A stretch of 64,000 nt of DNA from Anaspis maculata (GCA_949128115.1 OX421961.1:89201277-89265276), one strand, 5' to 3'; positions 10,906-22,519 are shown, counted from the first letter of the stretch. Numbers and translations: made by a program. The notes: generated from the letters alone by a model not told the origin.

Positions 10906-12639
10906 AATTTCAAATTTCGCTAGGAATTGATGACGTAAGTAAAGTAAGTACCTACGTTGAGGAAGGAAAAGCCTCACGGAATCAGTCACTATATAATATA
11001 TGGCTGACCCTGTACTCATTTTCAAATATCAAACTTTTGAATTGATTGGCAATTTTACACGTATATCCCATACACTTTCTTTTTCCAATAGAATGACTTT
11101 TTGGAGCAAAAATTAAGTGACAATCTGGGGGGGCTACGGCTACGGCTGATGGCAACTGCAAAGTTTTGGAGCGAAACTACCAACCGCCATCGGCCGTATT
11201 CTCCCATAGTGCTAGCGGTACGCAAAAAAAAGTGGCATTTGATGATACAAGCAAGCCACTTCGCATATTTGTTGTCTAAACCCATTAGAAAAATTTGACC
11301 CGCAGTTCCTAAAAATTCATCCCTTAGGACCCGAGATTTGGGGAGGGGGAGGGAATACTTCAAAAAAATACCAAACTTTTTCATCCAAACCTGCTGATGC
11401 GTGTTTGGTGTCAAAACTATATAACTTAGACCTTCTCGATACAATGACAATGTCAAAACTCTCGTGCGGTCACCGGAAGTTGAGTTAAGTCGTCATCTTT
11501 GAAAATTAGAGCTGAAGGTCAAAATTACAAAGTGAGCGTCAATTACCCATATGTTGGGTATCGATTCTTAGGTTTTCGGGGTCGCTGAAGACGTATGAAA
11601 TGAAACAAAAACCATTGGGTACACCGTTCGCCTATATGGTCTACCCATGGGCCCAGAAGTCAGGCAAGCGAGAAAAATCCTACAAATTTTCGAAAATAGA
11701 AGTGAAATAATAATGTGAAATAGCTCCAGTCTGTACTTGGTGGTGATGCTGTATCAGCTGTTCTATGTGAGATTCATGATGTTCACCTGTGAGCTGTCAA
11801 AAATCCAAAATGGCGTCCATTTAAAACACTCACGGGAATAATTCATCGTGATTTTCTTTAGAAAGCTCCTACGTGTCACTAGCTAAGCACATGTTGTTCA
11901 TCAGTGAACAACGACTAAGAAAGGTCCTTACACTATTGGTGGTATCTTGCATCGTTTAAAAGATATCCGCCGCGAAACTGTTTCGGAACCGTTTTTGGAC
12001 AATAGATTGAATACTTGAATAGGAGGAAAAACTTTGCATGTAGAATTGAAATAACCGACCTAGAGATATTTATTTTGTTATATGTAGTCATGTTTTAAAG
12101 TTAAGATTGCGTGATCTGTCATTCCTGGTCTATGTATGGAGGGTCATAAATCCAAGATGTCCGCCTCTGTGAGTTTAAAAATTTAATACCAACTTTATTG
12201 TTGGATTTCGATAAATAATAATTATCTACCGCACCTGTACATTACTTATATATTTCCAAAGAGTTCCTCACATTTTTATTTCTTCAATAATTTGAGAGAT
12301 ATACCAACTATCTACCTACCTATCCAAAGTGAAAATGTACTTACGTGAAATTTTAATTGAAAAATGACACCTACATGATAGAAACTAATTAAAAAATCTT
12401 TCGCTCTGCCACCGTTTTATTCAATAATGTTTCACTGTTGCAGAAAACAGGAGGAAATAGAGTGGCGGAAAAAAGATCCAATTACAAAAAATCTGAGAAA
12501 ATATCTAATGCGTTTGATCCAAAATGCGAAATATTTAAAATAAAAAAGGGTTACTGTACCTAAGATTCAAATCTAGTATGTCTAATATACAGTAGGTCCA
12601 AAATATAAATACAAACCACCGAAAATAGAAAGGGTCACA

Positions 12640-13030
12640 AGTTTCCTCCTTCTTTTCAGGTCCACTGGATCAGGAAATGCTTCTTGACTTGAGTTTCCTC
12701 CATCTGTGCTAAGTCCACCAGATAAGAAGCTGCTTTTTGACTCGAGTTTACTCTTTTTGTTCAAACTTACTAAGCAAGACTTAGTCGACGACTCTAGAGT
12801 CTAGACATATCTAGAGGGTCTGAAAAGATAAAGGAAACCTAAATCATTGAGCAATTTTTATCTGGTGGGTCTGGATAGGAGGAATCTGTGTCAAAAACCA
12901 ACTCCTTTTGATAGGTTTGGAGAGGAGGCAACTTGAGTCAAAAGCCAGCTCCTTAACCGGTGAATCAAAAAAAAGCAACTTTCTCATTGGTGGATTTGAA
13001 GAAAAGGGAGTACCTGAACTCAAAACCATT
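12640..13030. repeat. degenerate repeats in the centre of the foldback
   Basis: A motif with a (C/T)TGAGTCAAAA core next to AGGAGG-type or CTCCTT-type blocks recurs several times. It is in one orientation at about 12860-13030 and in the other at about 12640-12780, giving a degenerate inverted tandem array. No coding frame is supported. Confidence 0.45.
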
Positions 13031-13077
13031 TATATTTTTGGAATTTTCTACATTGTACGAATTGTGCTATAGATCTT

Positions 13078-13198
13078 TCGAATTTCAGGTCTTTTGTACT
13101 GTCGATTTTTGTACTTTGAATCTTTTGTACTCAATTTAGATATTTTGCGTTTTGGATCTTTTGTATTTTTGATATTTTGCACTTTGGATCAAATGCAT
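13078..13198. repeat. degenerate ~17-bp tandem repeat
   Basis: Successive variants of TCTTTTGTACTTTGGA (TTTTGTACT, TTTTGTATT, TTTTGCACT and so on) fill this stretch just inside the right foldback arm. Confidence 0.55.
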
Positions 13199-14372
13199 CA
13201 ACCTATCGTTTGTAGACCTTCCATGTTTGAGTTTTTCCGCCCCCCCTCCGCTTTTGGACACAGTTAGCATGAAATTTTCTGAATAACCCTACAGCGGCGG
13301 ACATCTTGGATTTATGACCCTCCATATACCAGGAATGACAGATCACGCAATCTAAACCATAAAACATGACTACATGAAACAAAGCAAATATCTTTAGGTC
13401 GGTTATTTCAATTCTACATGCAAAGTTTTTCCTCCTATTCAAGTATTCAATATATTGTCCAAAAACGGTTCCGAAACAGTTTCGCGGCGGATATCTTTTA
13501 AACGATGCAAGATACCACCAATAGTGTAAGGACCTTTCTTAGTCGTTGTTCACTGATAAACAACATGTGCTTAGCTAGTGACACGTAGGAGCTTTCTTAA
13601 GAAAATCACGATAAATTATTCCCCTGAGTGTTTTAAATGGGCGCCATTTTGGATTTTTGACAGCTCACAGGTGAACATCATGAGTCTCACATAGGACAGC
13701 TATTACAGCATCATCACCAAGTACAGACTGGAGCTATTTCACATTATTATTTCACTTCTATTTTCGAAAATTTGTAGGATTTTTCTCGCTTGCCTGACTT
13801 CTGGGCCCATGGGTAGACCATATGGGCGAACGGTGTACCTAATCGTTTTTGTTTCATTTCATACGTCTTCAGCGACCCCGAAAACCTAAGAATCGATACC
13901 CAACATATGGGTAATTGACGCTTACTTTGTAATTTTGACCTTCAGCTCTAATTTTCAAAGATGACGATTTAACTCGACTTCCGGTGACCGCACGAAAGTT
14001 TTGACATTGTCATTGTATCGAGGAGGTCTGAGTTATATAGTTTTGACACCAAACACGCCTCAGCAGATTTGGATGAAAAAGTTTGGTATTTTTTTATAGT
14101 ATTCCCTCCCCCTCCCCAAATCTCGGGTCCTAAGGGATGAATTTTTAGGAACTGCGGGTCAAATTTTTCTAATGGGTGTAGACAACAAATATGCAAAGTG
14201 GCTTGCTTGTATCATCAAATGCCACTTTTTTTTGATAATCCTGGTGTACCGCTTGCACTACCAGTGCTCCAGCTTGTCCCTTTATTTTTGCACCAAAAAG
14301 TCATTCTACTGAAAATAGAAAGTGTATGGGATATACCTTTGAGCCTCTGAATTTGACCAGGTCATATCCCAC

Positions 14373-14713
14373 CTTTTTTTATTCGTTTATTTAACGTCGG
14401 CCTGTTTCCGCAACGAGGCCTAACACCGACGCGGGTGAATGCTTTCCTCCACTATACCGGAAATTTCGCCGAATCCGTTTCAATACAGGGTAGGGATTTT
14501 CAACGACCACCAACATGCATAGGGTCGGCATCATCGTTCGTATTTTACGTGCTATGCGACACATGGCGCGCCTTGCATTTGGCAAGCATTCCAACCAAAT
14601 CAAAGAGCTTGTTTTGGGGACAAGAATCCGAGCGCCTACAATGAGACTCGAACTCACGACCCCTGGAGTGGTAGTCGAACGGCGGACCACCACACCACAA
14701 GCTTCTCAGCCAT
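14373..14713 (-). mobile_element. tRNA-derived SINE
   Basis: Read on the minus strand, the element starts GGCTGAGAAGCTTGTGGTG at 14712. It has a box B-like GAGTTCGAGTCTC (plus-strand 14643-14655), then a ~250-bp unrelated body, and ends in TTAAATAAACGAATAAAAAAA. A tRNA-like head with A and B boxes, a tRNA-unrelated body and an A-rich tail is the SINE layout. AGGTAGGTTAT just before the head and AGGTGGGATAT after the tail may be a decayed target duplication. It lies immediately outside the foldback arm. Confidence 0.7.
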
Positions 14714-15583
14714 AACCTACCTAATTTAAGAATTCATTCGATCACACGATGTACACCTAGATACGAAGGAATCATTGAAAACATACCTAGTTTTCTGCGA
14801 ACACAGATCAGATCACTTATACAGAGACTTCTTATACTCAACCTATTATACCTACCTACTTAATAATATACTTACTCACGTCATGAAGAACTGTAATGAT
14901 CAGAAAATGTTCTCAATTAGCAGACACTAGAGGCTTACATAATTGATACGGTAGCGAAATTCGGGGGGCGTGGGGTGATTTCACGGGAGCTTTGTGCATT
15001 GACACCTGGCCTACCCAGCCTGTTAACTTTGACTATCCGGTGCCGTCCGTTCCATTCATGTTCTGTTGACTTTTACAACGTTTCCGATGCCAATTTATAT
15101 CTGATTTGGGATGTTACAAACTGCCCTGCATTCAGCATCCTGAACAGAGGGCGCAGGGTCACACATTCATCCTGACGCGCTATAACTTTAAATTGTGTGT
15201 ACTAATCTTTGTGCCTGGATAATCATTGTTGGGCTACTAATGCTTGATTTATCGCTAAATCATTGGAAAGGAGGATGACGTCGTTTCCTTTTGTCGGTTG
15301 TTGTATAATGCAGCGATACAAATTGTCCTTTACATTATGTAACATTTGCACTTAGGACGTGTGGGAATTTTTTTATGCATGATGATGCCCAGTTATTATA
15401 GGATGGGTTACTAATAACTGATGTGAAGGCTCCTGCATATACCTACTGCATAAAAATTATAGGTTGTTGCTAATAAAGCACAACATTTTGTTTCTTCACG
15501 TCAATTTCCCGAAGCCTAGTTACTATACATAAACAGAAACATCCTGACATTTCAATTTAATATTGTTTCATAAGTATCAGAAA
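14714..15583. other. intergenic / likely 5' region of the 15584 gene
   Basis: No repeat element with clear ends was recognised. A pyrimidine-A tract ending in TATCAG just before the ATG at 15584 could be a splice acceptor, so an upstream noncoding exon may lie here. Confidence 0.35.
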
Positions 15584-16042
15584 ATGAGGAATTCCAGCGA
15601 TATTTTTTGCTTGAAGGAGCCCAAAATTGGTCACAACGATGGAACAGACATATTCTCCGTCAACGGCTCATCGTCTGTCAAAATCAACAGGCGCCAGCAC
15701 GCGACCAGTGATGTTTTCCAATATGGCATGACGAGAAAAGCCGAAGGAACTTTCATCCCCGAAATGGGTCTTGGCGAGGAGACCGAACCGGTTATGACAG
15801 AAGCTGCTGGATTTCCACCGCCGGAAAATGTTGAAGTTCCTGATGCAGGTAAAGATGCGTGCAAGGAGATGAAGTTTGCGGAAGAGGACCCGATTTTGAT
15901 AAAGGAGAAAGGAATTGGGGATGCGGCCGTGTCTTCATCAAGTATGTCACGCAATCCGCTCACTGGAGTCGGAATGGAAGCGAACATGGCCAGACCACAC
16001 CGCAAGGGAACCATTGAGAGCTCAGGCAAATGGATGTGGTGA
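15584..16042 (+). CDS. small disordered protein, tentatively Jupiter/HN1-like
   Basis: An intact 152-residue frame from ATG 15584 (context AGAAAATGAGG) to TGA, with more balanced codon composition than the surroundings. The frame stays open a few codons upstream without another ATG, so this ATG is chosen. The protein is polar, with no signal peptide, membrane segment or coiled coil. It has three (S/T)-x-D-(I/V)-F-type motifs (SSDIF at 4-8, TDIF at 21-24, TSDVF at 41-45) and a late NPLTGVG motif (124-130). Repeated SDIF-like motifs and an NPxTGxG element recall the Jupiter/HN1 family, short unstructured microtubule-associated proteins. The resemblance is by eye and the PPGGG signature is missing. 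Two AATAAA signals follow within 80 bp. It could be a single-exon gene, a last exon or an intact retrocopy. Confidence 0.55.
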   Translation: MRNSSDIFCLKEPKIGHNDGTDIFSVNGSSSVKINRRQHATSDVFQYGMTRKAEGTFIPEMGLGEETEPVMTEAAGFPPPENVEVPDAGKDACKEMKFAEEDPILIKEKGIGDAAVSSSSMSRNPLTGVGMEANMARPHRKGTIESSGKWMW

Positions 16043-16096
16043 AAGCTGCTAGTTCTTGTTTATTTATTTCTCTTATTGATGTTATTTTAAACCGTC

Positions 16097-16120
16097 AATA
16101 AATAATTTGTGAAAAATAAA
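16097..16120 (+). promoter_or_regulatory. poly(A) signals for the 15584 gene
   Basis: AATAAA occurs at 16097-16102 and again at 16115-16120, 55-80 bp after the stop codon. The position fits transcript 3'-end formation. Confidence 0.5.
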
Positions 16121-17116
16121 CCATTTCTATCGTGTATTTTGATTATAACTTCCAGAAATCTATTTCTGTGAAAAATGTGATGAATTGATGATGACCTCCC
16201 TGGAAATCCCGCTATTGTCAGGTGGTAGAGATCAGAGTCAGTGTATTCTATAATAATATGCTTTGGCAAAGATTGCTGGGGTCCCTGGGACCCTAGCTCT
16301 ATTCTACCATCATCATCAGGGAGTTACATGCTCGCAAAGATGCTCGCCTACCTACAAATCCAGCTGGTTACCACGTGACGACAGCAGGATTTTCAGGAAG
16401 ACGAGAATTGGCTTCCTGCTAGAAATCCTATCCAGTGTTACTTATCACACCGTAATCTTAACACTAGACTGGAAGTGTGTCATTTGAGTCATTTTTGATT
16501 CAATCCTTTTCCCATAAATTTCATCTGAAGTCAATTCCGATTCTCGATCCTTCTAACCTGAGCCTTCAGCTTCAACAAAAGCTCCATTTTCCAAAATTGG
16601 TCAATAACGAATAAAATTATTACTGCAAAACCAAAACGTTACATTTTTGAGATCATACCCTGTAAATGGAGGAGATAGATCTAAAAGTTCAAAAACCGCC
16701 TCGAGGTCGGGGAACAACATCTTCCCTGAAACACTTGGAAAAAACCAAAAACATTTTATTGTGGAATGGGAGCTGTTCAAATTTTTCGATTTTTGGAGTA
16801 CCTGATTGAGCGCCTGATTGTATAATTAATACAAAAGACCTATACTAAAAATGGCCCTTGAAATGTTGTAGTTTATCACGTGTGCTAATCAGAAAACAAA
16901 AAATGATTCAAAATAGTTCATTCATTCAAGAGTTATTGAACACCTTGAATGCGACTGAAATTTTTGGTTGGCCCACTTTAATTGGTGCGCAGTTTAACTG
17001 AAAACTCTGTATGTCAGCATGTCTTTCTTTGTACTTTTGAAGGGCTGTAGCTTTTTCAGGAGACCAGTAAGGGGAATATTTAACCTACCAACTCTCAGAT
17101 TTCTTTTTGAGACTTA
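16121..17116. other. intergenic, no gene recognised
   Basis: Mixed unique and degenerate repeat sequence with only short, composition-driven frames. Confidence 0.4.
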
Positions 17117-17124
17117 GGCTCGCT

Positions 17125-17541
17125 CAGGGGCGGACTGGCCAAGGCCGCTAGGCCGCGATCCCGGTCTAGATTTTTGGCAAAGGGCCCCCAAAACTTCGGT
17201 CGATCAGGGGCCCCCGCGGACCAGAAGTAATTGGGTTGAAAAAATAGAAAAAAATTACAGTAGTAAGAATTTACAGTTTGTGACAATGAATACGGTTACA
17301 GTAGGTAGTTGCGCTTTGAAGCTGCTGAATTCCTAGAAGATGGTTGAATGTTTTTTCATTTCATCAGGCCACCAGGTAGGTAGGTTTTACCAGGTAGTGA
17401 CAAATAGGTATTTCTACCAATAACTATAATTTCAATTGAAAATTCAAAAAAAAAGTTTTAGCTTGTGACCCCCCTCCACGTCACAGGGGGGCCCCCAAAT
17501 CACACCAGCGGCCTAACTTTTAGAACCCCAGTCCGCCCCTG
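17125..17541. mobile_element. 417-bp nonautonomous hAT element
   Basis: TIRs CAGGGGCGGACTGG and CCAGTCCGCCCCTG with a perfect 8-bp duplication GGCTCGCT at 17117-17124 and 17542-17549. The TIR is the same as in the 3-kb element at 6777-9793, so both were probably mobilised by one transposase. The interior is noncoding, with GC-rich ends and an AT-rich middle. Confidence 0.9.
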
Positions 17542-17549
17542 GGCTCGCT

Positions 17550-18538
17550 TAGGCTCGCTTAGGTGACCTCGGACTTAGGTCACCGAAACACCCTGTATAA
17601 ATTCCAACGTGATTTCACTTTGCCACTTTAACCCCAATTCGTGTGCGTATAATGGATTGGCATATAATGTGTTTGAAAGCGATATATCTGTATGTAGATC
17701 GGTGGAATTCGTACGGTCTCTTTGATAGCGCTGGTTGATTCAAAAGATTGAATAATGCGAATTGATAGTATGGTACAGACTGTGAGCGCAACCACTATCT
17801 ACTATCTACTGGCGAAATGCATTCGCACTATCAGCAGGAACACGGCTGTTAGGGGATCCCCGCGCTTTCACCCTCGCATTGAGCAAACACTCCACCACCA
17901 GTCGGGCCAGCCAGGCTGGCAATGCCCCATGGAACTTGTCCAAACAATGTACTCATCAATCAAATACCACCCACCACCACCATCACCATCACCGCCGCCA
18001 ACCTTGCGTATATGTGCGCCTCACGTCCTGTCACATTATGGTCCAGTTCATGTGGTCGATATTGAATTTTACAATTTCGTTTGCCTATGTTCAATTTGTA
18101 ATTTTGAAAAAAAAATTCAAAGTTTCCACCTCTCTATTAGGCAACCAATCAAACACCCAGGCATGCAGTTTGGTTGTATTCAGTGGTAGAATTTTTTTAA
18201 TACTTCTTGTAGTTTTAAATAAGAGAAACGGGTTGTTTGTTGTTATGCCCATTGAGCAATCATGTTACGGTGTATTTCGGCAATAACAGCGTCAGCGTCG
18301 GACTGGCAAACTTTGGTCTACCGGGCAAAGAATGGATGTGGCCTCGAAACCGAAGGGGGAGTCAGAGGGGCCCGCCCCCCAGTTAGCGCCGCGGGGGACT
18401 TTTTTAATGATAATAATTAATAATAATGCTGATAACAAAAAAAAAGCTGACCAAATTGTCTATAGATTTCTTCAAGCTCAAAACTTTTGCTTGAAATACA
18501 CTACAATAAAGAAAACAACGGAGGAAAAAAATTATTAT
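17550..18538. other. intergenic; possible hAT-like end at ~18289
   Basis: Overlapping short frames at 17755-18286 include a histidine-rich run caused by a (CAC)n-like stretch at about 17968-18000 and are not supported as genes. CGTCGGACTGGC near 18296 resembles a hAT-type terminus, but no matching second end was found. Confidence 0.35.
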
Positions 18539-19242
18539 TGTTACGTATTTCGCGTACGGGTTCGAATAAAATTATTGAGACGATCGTTTTAAAACACACA
18601 CTGTTTATTACTGCATACTACAAAAAAATACACGCCAACAATTACTTACTAAGAAATATCGCTGTGAGAACTAGGGGGAGTGCGGGACACTTGAACTACT
18701 TTTTCTTTATTATTTTTTTGTTAGGTCTGGAGCTCTATCAGATAACTACCGAAAAGCCCCACGGAATGTGTAGACATCCTAGAATTAGTGTGTATTTTTG
18801 TTTTGGAATGATTCTCAAATCCAAAGAATGGAACCACATTTGAGAATTTTTTTCATTTGGATCATGTCTCCCTAACCACTGGGAGAGATGAACCAGCTAC
18901 TGAGGAGATTTGAACATACTACATTTTGTGACTAATTGTATAATTCAATTGGAAAATATCAGGAATTTTAGGGGGGGTACTGTGCGGGGGGGCGAAACCC
19001 CCCCCGGTATTTGCGCCGCAGACGAATTTTTCTTCTGAATTTTCAAGGGATTTGGGTTAATGCTCCTCAAACAATGTTATAGAATACAAAACATGAAATT
19101 TAAATTTACCCATGATTTGACATTGTTGTTATGATGAACACTTGTCTCATATGTCGTTTTAGCGTTAGAGGCAAAATGCTGCCAATCCGAAAAACCATTC
19201 AAATAGGACTATAATAGGGCAGTCATAATTCTTAGATACAGA

Positions 19243-20455
19243 GTTCTGGTATGGCACTTACCCACATACTTGAATAGCTATACCGCTTATGAACCTAATG
19301 CGCATTCTGCCGCGCCGCGTAACAGAAGGAGTTAGAGAATGACGCCATTTTGATGGTTAATTTCCAGTGTATCTCAAAATACCGAGCTATATTGTCACGA
19401 GTAGAAAAGGGTCTATCCCTTTGCTACTCGTGGACTGAGGGCTCACTCTTTACTTATTGTTTTGCACAGCTGAAACGGGAAGGTAAATGGAACTCGAGCA
19501 TGCTAAAATAATACAAGTTTATTGATTATTATAAAATAATTCCACATCACACTACTTACATGACAATTATAAACTCGGGACTGTGGACACAACCTCAGTC
19601 CCTTGAACCGACAGTCTCCTTTAACCCGCAGTACTTCTTACTACCACGGAACCCGTCGAGAGATCATCATAGAATCCCGGTTGATGAATCCATCCCCGTG
19701 TGCCCGCTAATCTAATCTAATCCGAATCGACCAATCAGGTCGATGCTCGTTTCTTCGTGCTTGGTGAACCCGGCATACCACGGCGGGTATGAACTAAAAA
19801 TTGTGCTGCTCTTGCAGCATTCAGCATTTTCTGTGGCAGCTCGTTGTTTTTGCTGAAGGCGGTTTATGAATTATTATTATTATAATTTATGCCTAATAAA
19901 ATAATTCGTACTTAAGGGATGAGCCTTTCGTTATGGCCCTTCCGTCATATTCATGACAATATAGCTACCACAAAATGTCGTAAGGGCCGTGAAACTGATC
20001 AAACCTTCTGCAATTCTACGATAGCGATCTAGTTTTCTCAAGAACCATTACGTAAGTGTATTTAGTTTTCTTAAAATTACAAAATAATCACGTCGAGTTG
20101 GATGGTTGGGTGCCACTGTACTCTGAGTAAACGAAATGTCAAGTGACAACTTTTTGATAGTGTAAATAAACATCACGTAGTTAACCAAACTTTTGGACGC
20201 TGGAATGATCGCACACCTTTTTTCTTCACCTGTTGATTCCCATCTGATGTTATTAGTGTTGATTCCACGTACTTTGAGGGAGAAGCAAAATAATATCGTG
20301 CTTAGTCAAGTGGCCAAGTAGCGGAGTGGTGCCAATCCACACCACCCAAAATCCCTAAATAACCATCAAGATGGCGGCGTCCATTATTACAGGTGTCGGA
20401 CGTCTCTCTTGCGCGGTATAGCTATTTAAGTATGTGGACTTACCATGATTTTTTC
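19243..20455. repeat. hairpin with ~100-bp arms, interrupted by a solo LTR
   Basis: CCACATACTTGAATAGCTATACCGC (in part) near 19262 has its complement GCGGTATAGCTATTTAAGTATG near 20415. The TGACGCCATTTTGATGGTTA block near 19335 has its complement near 20360. The solo LTR at 19393-19958 sits just inside the left arm. Confidence 0.6.
19393..19958. mobile_element. 566-bp solo LTR, second family
   Basis: Begins TGTCACGAGTAG, ends TTCATGACA, and is flanked by ATAT on both sides (19389-19392, 19959-19962). TG...CA ends plus a 4-bp duplication and no internal region define a solo LTR. It differs in sequence from the 18539/54549 family. Orientation not determined. Confidence 0.7.
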
Positions 20456-22104
20456 GGTAGATTTCAAAGAGTGAAAGAGTTTTCAGCAAATTATTTTCAG
20501 TGTCCGTAACTTCAGCACTATGGGGGATTCGCTTTATTTTAATATGTATTAATGAGCACCGGCTAGTAGTTGAATTCCTCTCATCTCATGAACTTATTTG
20601 GTGGTTCGAACTCGCAAACTATGAGAGCAAATACCAAATATTGGTCAAAAATAAAGGCCATGGTGGATGTAGACGGCGCGGCGGGAATAGAACGGGAATG
20701 CGACTCAGGGCTGCGGTACACGCGGCGAAGGACGAAATCTAGGAGAATAGCAATCTACCTGCGAGCCATGTGTGTTTTAGGTATTTTTACGACCGACTTG
20801 TTGGTACAGGGGCGCTGGGTGCCTGCGTTTGCCTTGCCGCATCTTCGATATTTCATTCATACATTTTGTGATCCAAAAAAAATTGAAAAATATCATTACT
20901 AACTACTGCTATTATTATTTGCCGTCGATTTGCCGCCCTCGACGATGGCGCCCGCGTGCGTTGCACGCGTTGCACGCCCGCTTACGGCGGCCCTGCTGAC
21001 AACTGTCCTTTTGGACTTCTTTCTTGCAATAATCAGCCAAATATAACCCGTGTTCGGGATTTTTTCATATAATTTTGGCCAAGCGTTTCCCCCGGGCTGG
21101 TTTTTCCTAGATAATGCCCTCTAGGCCAAAATTATCGTAAAAATCTAACTTGTGATATTACTGTTAATAATATCAGTTCCAATCAACTTATAACAAGTTT
21201 TATCACAACAAAAACCACGGTTCAACTGTCCCCAAAACAAGTGGTTCAAGTCTCCCTTCCTGCGTTTCTATTACTTAAACACACACTAACTTAGGAAAGT
21301 TTAAAATGGAATGAAAATTGATGATCAGAGACGAAAAGAAGAATTATCGTGCTAAACGATGAGCCAGAATAACATTACTTACCTTGTTTGTGTTTCAAGA
21401 TATTTAGATTTCACACGGTTCGAGAACTTTGCGGTTTGGACCTTCAAAAACTCCAACTGTCTGCGGTAACAAAGCTATGACATGTTTCACGACCGGTTTT
21501 CGTGGGCTGATGGCGGGACCGATAGGGAGTTCAACTTGCCACACTGTCGTCATATTGGCGCTAATTTTGAATTCAAAAAAGCTACTGGTTCATGTCTCCC
21601 GTATTCCCCCTACTCGCTTTTAATCCGCTCGCGACCACTTCGCATTCCAATTAATTACTGCTCGTGAGGCGATGATTGATGCTATATATAGGTCCGACTG
21701 AATCATCTCGAATGTTCGATGCATTCTCCACCAATCACGGTTTCCCATACGACTCCCGAAAAATCTTGCATATTACTCGTATAAGTCTGCTGTGCTATAG
21801 AACCGGCGCCTCCGCCAAAATGGACAGATGTAGCTTGACCCACTGCTGAAGTCTCCATACAGTTGTACGGGAAAATGCCTACACGCGCGCTCTGGAACAC
21901 ACCAGAACGCTCCGCACTAGTACACTGAGATCTAACGAGAAGAGTCTAGAAAGATCGCGTGTTATCCAGAATCGCCGCTCGTAACATTATTCTAACATTA
22001 GTCCAGGAATTACAGAAATAATAGCGACCAAAAATGAAACCCAGCCGGATTTTTGCATACATAAGCTCATCAACAGTTTTGACTTCAAAGATACTGATCT
22101 ACTT

Positions 22105-22460
22105 GCGATCTCCAAACGACACTTGGAGACACAAGAGGGGCCAGTAGGATTGGACCAACACAAGAAGACACACGGGAGCTAACTATAGGGCTTTGAAAAC
22201 GGATGCAAGAGACAAAGGAGCTCAGCAGGGCTACAAATGCGACATAAAGACAAGGGGGCCTAATAGGGCTCCGAGAAACCGTCCAAGGCATAAGAGCGAA
22301 GCAGATTAGCGGAAAATTAAAAGATACCCAAGGGGGTTCATCAAGATCTCAAACGATACTTGTGAAGACAAGGGGGCTCAGCAAGGCTTGAAAGCTGCGT
22401 AAAAACTCAGTGGGGGATAGGACTCTGAATATCACACTCACACTGGGCCTCATTAGAGCT
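22105..22460. repeat. degenerate tandem array, ~55-65-bp period
   Basis: A module around GACAAGGGGGCTCAGCAGGGCT recurs in variants near 22130, 22170, 22215, 22250, 22330, 22370 and 22440 at irregular spacing. It is an old, eroded minisatellite. Confidence 0.5.
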
Positions 22461-22469
22461 CCAAAGTTT

Positions 22470-22519
22470 CCGGCGAAGAATTGTCCGCGCGAAGAATTGT
22501 CCGGCGAAGAATTGTCCGG
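22470..22519. repeat. short GAAGAATTGTCCG tandem repeat
   Basis: Three close copies of CGAAGAATTGTCCG in succession. Confidence 0.8.

Larger units (their letters stand above)
11062..14337. repeat. 3.3-kb foldback with ~1.05-kb arms
   Basis: The segment 11062-12168 returns as its reverse complement at about 13293-14337. Sampled stretches are nearly identical: the ~170 bases around 11530-11700 match 13765-13940 with only a handful of differences. The outer ends read GTATATCCCATACACTTTCT and its complement. A diverged patch sits near 11115-11240 of the left arm. The centre (12169-13292) is not palindromic with the arms. Arms this similar imply recent insertion, or homogenisation by gene conversion. 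No transposase was seen. Confidence 0.85.
18674..21610. mobile_element. 2.9-kb TA-flanked TIR element inside a solo LTR
   Basis: Left end GGGGGAGTGCGGGACACTTG and right end CATGTCTCCCGTATTCCCCC are imperfect inverted repeats bounded by TA (18672-18673, 21611-21612). They interrupt the LTR that is continuous at 54549-55076. TA target choice points to the Tc1/mariner/pogo superfamily. No transposase frame is recognisable. A hairpin (19243-20455) with a second solo LTR inside it fills the left-central part, and a CpG-rich segment lies near 20925-21000. Confidence 0.65.
18539..21986 (-). mobile_element. solo LTR split by a 2.9-kb insertion
   Basis: Outer ends TGTTACGTATTTCGCG (18539) and CGCCGCTCGTAACA (ending 21986) match the uninterrupted solo LTR at 54549-55076 and are flanked by TTAT on both sides (18535-18538, 21987-21990). 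On the minus strand a CTATATATAG box lies near 21685 and AATAAACAGTGTGTG near 18600, fixing the orientation. LTR sequence is present only at 18539-18671 and about 21613-21986. The rest is the inserted element at 18674-21610. Confidence 0.8.

Noticed and set aside
11055..11456. 133-codon minus-strand frame
   Set aside because: It lies in a foldback arm. The mirrored arm does not preserve the frame and no domain is seen.
15631..16029. 132-codon minus-strand frame
   Set aside because: It is antisense to the better-supported frame at 15584-16042, which has SDIF-type motifs and downstream poly(A) signals.
17755..18286. Two overlapping plus-strand frames, one with a His run
   Set aside because: The His run comes from a CAC/CAT-rich microsatellite-like stretch. 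There is no consistent start context or domain.
18294..18310. Another hAT element beginning CAGCGTCGGACTGGC-like
   Set aside because: No matching right terminus or 8-bp duplication was found, so only a possible orphan end.
20500..20902. Overlapping frames near a CpG-rich patch
   Set aside because: They lie within the TA-flanked element, with no transposase motifs and low-complexity composition.
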